A DNA stretch of 7,020 nt, from NCBI GenBank assembly GCA_025935655.1, contig JAICUV010000180.1, positions 1-7,020 of the forward strand, written 5' to 3'. Made by a program: the position numbers and the translations under genes. The stretch is from Chloroflexota bacterium. GTDB taxonomy: Bacteria > Chloroflexota > Limnocylindria > Limnocylindrales > CSP1-4. The notes beneath the pieces are model-generated. The model did not search any database. It was not told the origin of the DNA and saw only the letters and a list, made by a program, of their open reading frames with translations. Within the stretch, counting starts at the first letter, position 1; every line of letters begins with the position of its first letter. This document shows positions 5,195 to 7,020 of this stretch, piece by piece.

Positions 5195-6453
5195 GCGCCG
5201 GTCCCCCGTTCGAGATGGACGGCCCCGGCCAGCGGCCGGAGGCAGTGGGTCATCGACATCGCCTGGTCGTAGCCGCCCTGGTTGAGGATGGCCACGATGT
5301 CGCCCTCGGCGACCTCGGCGAGCGGGTAGTCCTCGGCGAACAGGTCGCCGGCCTCGTTGATGTGGCCCGCGATCGTCACCCGCTGGGTCCGGTCGTGGAG
5401 CGGGTCCCGGACCGGGAGCACCTCCTGCGCGTAGCGGTAGATGAAGTACGAGCAGCTCACGTTCCAGCCGACGTCCAGGCCCACGAACCGCGTCCCGGCA
5501 CGATCCTCGACGGTCACGACCTCGCCCAGCAGGAGGCCCGCATCCTTCATCACGAAGTCGCCCGGCTCGAATGCCGCCGTGACGTCGTACGGCGCCAGGT
5601 GGCGCGCGACGACCGCCGCGTACGCATCGAGGTCCACGGGTGCCTCGTCGTCACGGGCGATCCGGCCGAGGCCGCCGCCCACGTTGACCTCGCGGATCGG
5701 GCAGCCCGCCGCGAGCAGCCGGTCGAGGAACGAGGTCGCGTTGACGAGCGCCTGCTCGAAGCCCGCCAGCTGGTCGCCCAGCCACCCGGATCCGGCGTGG
5801 AAGTGCATCGTGTCCACGACGAGCGAGTGCCGCCGCGCGGCGTCGATCGCGTCCTCGAGCCGGTCCGCGGTGATCCCGAACTTCGTGGGCCGCTCCCCCG
5901 CGTACGCGAGGTGCTCCGTGTAGCCCGCCCCGGCCCCCGGGTTGACCCGGATCCCGACCGTGCGTCCGGGCGCCCGTCGGCCGACGCGCTCGAGCTGGCT
6001 CACCGCGTCGAGGTTGATCCGGACCGGGTGCGCGAGCAGCACGTCGAGGTCGCGCTCGGAGACGTTCGTGCCGGTGTGGCTGATCTCCGCCGGCTCCCAG
6101 CCGTTGGCGAGCGCGTGGAGCACCTCGCCCGGCGAGCAGGCGTCGATGCCGACGGCGGTCGCCGAGCCCGGCGCCCCGAGCCCGCGGACCACCGCGAGGA
6201 TGGCCGGGTCCGGCGATGCCTTGAGCGCGAACCGGACCGTGTGCCGCAGGCCGGTCCGGCTGAGCGCGTCCTGGAGCGCGCGCAGGTTCTCCGCGGGACG
6301 GGCGAGGTCGTAGACGAACAACGGCGTCCCGTGCTCGCGCGCGAGCGCCTCGAGGTCGGCGCCATTGACCGACAGCGACCCGTCGACGACGTCGAGGCCG
6401 GGCCTGCGCCACCAGGTCGGGGCGGGAACCGCGAGGACCGCCTCCGTCGTCAC
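5191..6453 (-). CDS. Fold-type III PLP enzyme, diaminopimelate decarboxylase-like
   Basis: A 420-aa cytoplasmic enzyme with the TIM-barrel plus beta-domain layout of the LysA/ornithine decarboxylase family. Lys78 in VRFALKASP is the expected Schiff-base lysine. Further family marks are DACSPGEV (104-111), HFHAGSGW (217-224, with His219), VNVGGGLGR (256-264, phosphate loop) and EPGDF (296-300). Near the C-terminus are GHINEAGDLFAEDYPL (363-378) and ILNQGGYDQAMSMTHCLRP (389-407). Two canonical positions differ: EPGR is EPGD (Asp299), and the catalytic Cys of the CESGD-type motif is Asn366 in HINEAGD. It therefore may not be a true LysA; another amino-acid decarboxylase or a related activity is possible. 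The start ATG overlaps the DUF2277 stop (ATGA) and its own stop overlaps the hydrolase start, so it is the middle gene of a coupled operon. Confidence 0.85.
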   Translation of the reverse strand: MTTEAVLAVPAPTWWRRPGLDVVDGSLSVNGADLEALAREHGTPLFVYDLARPAENLRALQDALSRTGLRHTVRFALKASPDPAILAVVRGLGAPGSATAVGIDACSPGEVLHALANGWEPAEISHTGTNVSERDLDVLLAHPVRINLDAVSQLERVGRRAPGRTVGIRVNPGAGAGYTEHLAYAGERPTKFGITADRLEDAIDAARRHSLVVDTMHFHAGSGWLGDQLAGFEQALVNATSFLDRLLAAGCPIREVNVGGGLGRIARDDEAPVDLDAYAAVVARHLAPYDVTAAFEPGDFVMKDAGLLLGEVVTVEDRAGTRFVGLDVGWNVSCSYFIYRYAQEVLPVRDPLHDRTQRVTIAGHINEAGDLFAEDYPLAEVAEGDIVAILNQGGYDQAMSMTHCLRPLAGAVHLERGTGA

Positions 6454-6746
6454 CGGGCGACGCGCGGGGCGCGCACTGGGCGGGCGGCGAGGATCGCGCG
6501 CCGGGTCACCGGGTCGGCGAACGGGTCCGGACCCTCGGCGACATCGGTCCCGATGGCCTCCAGGAGATGCTGGGTCGCGTGGGCGATCTCCTCCACGGCG
6601 TCGCGGAACGCCTCGGCGTTGCGAGCGGACGGCTCACGGAAGCCGCTGACCTTGCGGACATACTGGAGGGCGGCGGCGCGCGCCTCGCCGGTCGTGGCGG
6701 GGCCGGCGTCCTCGGGACGACGGAGCTGGCGGATGCTTCGGCACAT
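6450..6746 (-). CDS. DUF2277 family protein
   Basis: A 98-aa protein matching DUF2277, whose members begin MCRSIR.LR. The conserved part is MCRSIRQLRRPEDAGPATTG (1-20), then RAAALQYVRKVSGFREPS (23-40) and AFRDAVEEIAHATQHLL, an all-helical small protein. A poorly conserved, Arg/Ala/Pro-rich tail follows (about 66-98). The frame extends 30 codons further upstream, but the ATG at 6746 was chosen because the family starts at MCRSIR and a TACCCT -10-like box lies 6 nt before it. Function is unknown. It is first in an operon and overlaps the PLP enzyme gene by 4 bases. Confidence 0.88.
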   Translation of the reverse strand: MCRSIRQLRRPEDAGPATTGEARAAALQYVRKVSGFREPSARNAEAFRDAVEEIAHATQHLLEAIGTDVAEGPDPFADPVTRRAILAARPVRAPRVAR

Positions 6747-6752
6747 CCCGGC

Positions 6753-6758
6753 AGGGTA
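6753..6758 (-). promoter_or_regulatory. Putative -10 box of the DUF2277 operon (leaderless)
   Basis: TACCCT on the - strand fits TAnnnT and is separated from the ATG at 6746 by exactly 6 nt, as for fdhD. No ribosome binding site and no clear -35 box are visible. Confidence 0.45.
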
Positions 6759-6789
6759 CTGCCAGACGCGGTGCGCGGACGCCCCGGAA

Positions 6790-6833
6790 CATGGTCCGGG
6801 GGCTTTACAGGACCGGGCTATCGGTGGACCATG
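6790..6833. repeat. 8-bp inverted repeat upstream of the operon
   Basis: CATGGTCC (6790-6797) and GGACCATG (6826-6833) are perfect reverse complements separated by 28 nt. An inner GGACC at 6810-6814 can also pair with the left arm. It lies 43-87 bp upstream of the DUF2277 start, suitable for an operator or a structured element. Confidence 0.45.
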
Positions 6834-6864
6834 CACACAGGTCGTATGACCCAGGACTGATTGG

Positions 6865-6887
6865 AGCCGGTGTCGGGGGCACCGGCT
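6865..6887. terminator. Terminator-like hairpin
   Basis: A perfect 8-bp stem AGCCGGTG / CACCGGCT encloses the loop TCGGGGG. On the + strand it is followed by TCGTCCTTTTCC, a modest U-tract, so it looks like an intrinsic terminator for + strand transcription. The only gene ending nearby is the - strand gene at 6925, for which the hairpin lies 38 bp downstream but without a U-tract. It probably ends that gene's transcript or works in both directions. Confidence 0.6.
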
Positions 6888-6924
6888 TCGTCCTTTTCCG
6901 GACGGTCCAGGTTCCCCCGGTAGC

Positions 6925-7020
6925 TCAGGCCGTCGCGGGCAGGTCGGTGCCGTCGATCTCCACGGGCTCGTGGTCGGGCTCCTCGTGCGGCGCCTGCTTC
7001 GGCAGCAGCAGGCTGAGCAC
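6925..7020 (-). CDS. C-terminal end of a protein, cut by window edge
   Basis: On the - strand the last 31 codons before a TGA (6925-6927) read VLSLLLPKQ followed by an acidic tail that ends in LPATA. A short hydrophobic stretch followed by Pro-Lys and an acidic, disordered tail resembles the end of a last transmembrane helix, as in MFS-type transporters, but too little is visible to identify it. Codon use is GC-rich like the neighbours. The hairpin at 6865-6887 lies just downstream. Confidence 0.5.
   Translation of the reverse strand: MLSLLLPKQAPHEEPDHEPVEIDGTDLPATA

Noticed and set aside
6747..6836. 30-codon N-terminal extension of the DUF2277 gene
   Set aside because: Family members start at MCRSIR, and the extension overlaps the promoter-like box and part of the inverted repeat.
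4471..6849. A 792-codon open frame on the + strand opposite the operon
   Set aside because: It is a long antisense frame made of Arg/Pro/Ala repeats with no recognisable domain; the - strand frames match three known families with proper overlaps.

Overview
The window is very GC-rich DNA, strongly G/C at third codon positions, from a free-living bacterium. An F420-type (Rv0121-like) PPOX-fold protein, a PCYCGC-motif lipoprotein, a DUF2277 protein and leaderless-looking promoters together suggest Chloroflexota (Limnocylindria-like) or a deep-branching Actinomycetota. This placement is an inference from gene families and base composition only.

Layout. (1) Positions 2-1457 hold the 3' part of a gene for a secreted PCYCGC lipoprotein (+ strand), facing fdhD (- strand), with a GC-rich hairpin between them. 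(2) Positions 1458-1748 are a 291-bp divergent intergenic region between fdhD and a PPOX/F420-type gene. It carries leaderless-type promoters, a palindrome and about five copies of a 19-bp motif in mixed orientation. (3) Positions 2235-4351 are a complete insertion element. It has perfect 26-bp terminal inverted repeats, a flanking 12-bp direct repeat, a 428-aa transposase, and a convergent passenger gene for a 197-aa lipoprotein. It sits between two convergent host genes that were originally only 6 bp apart, and the duplicated target contains both stop codons, so neither gene was damaged. (4) Positions 4361-6746 are a three-gene - strand operon: DUF2277 protein, then a fold-type III PLP enzyme related to diaminopimelate decarboxylase, then an alpha/beta hydrolase. 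Each junction is a 4-base ATGA overlap. (5) Positions 6747-6924 hold the operon's promoter region, with an 8-bp inverted repeat and a terminator-like hairpin. (6) From 6925 to the right edge is the C-terminal end of another - strand gene.

How the genes relate. FdhD serves formate dehydrogenase maturation, but no fdh structural gene is visible. The operon looks like a small metabolic unit acting on an amino-acid-like substrate that the sequence does not identify. The element is a later arrival: its codons are visibly richer in A/T, and its cargo gene has a Shine-Dalgarno site where the neighbouring host genes look leaderless. The points most worth a second look are the element with its lipoprotein passenger, the unexplained 19-bp motif cluster, and the altered active-site motifs of the PLP enzyme.
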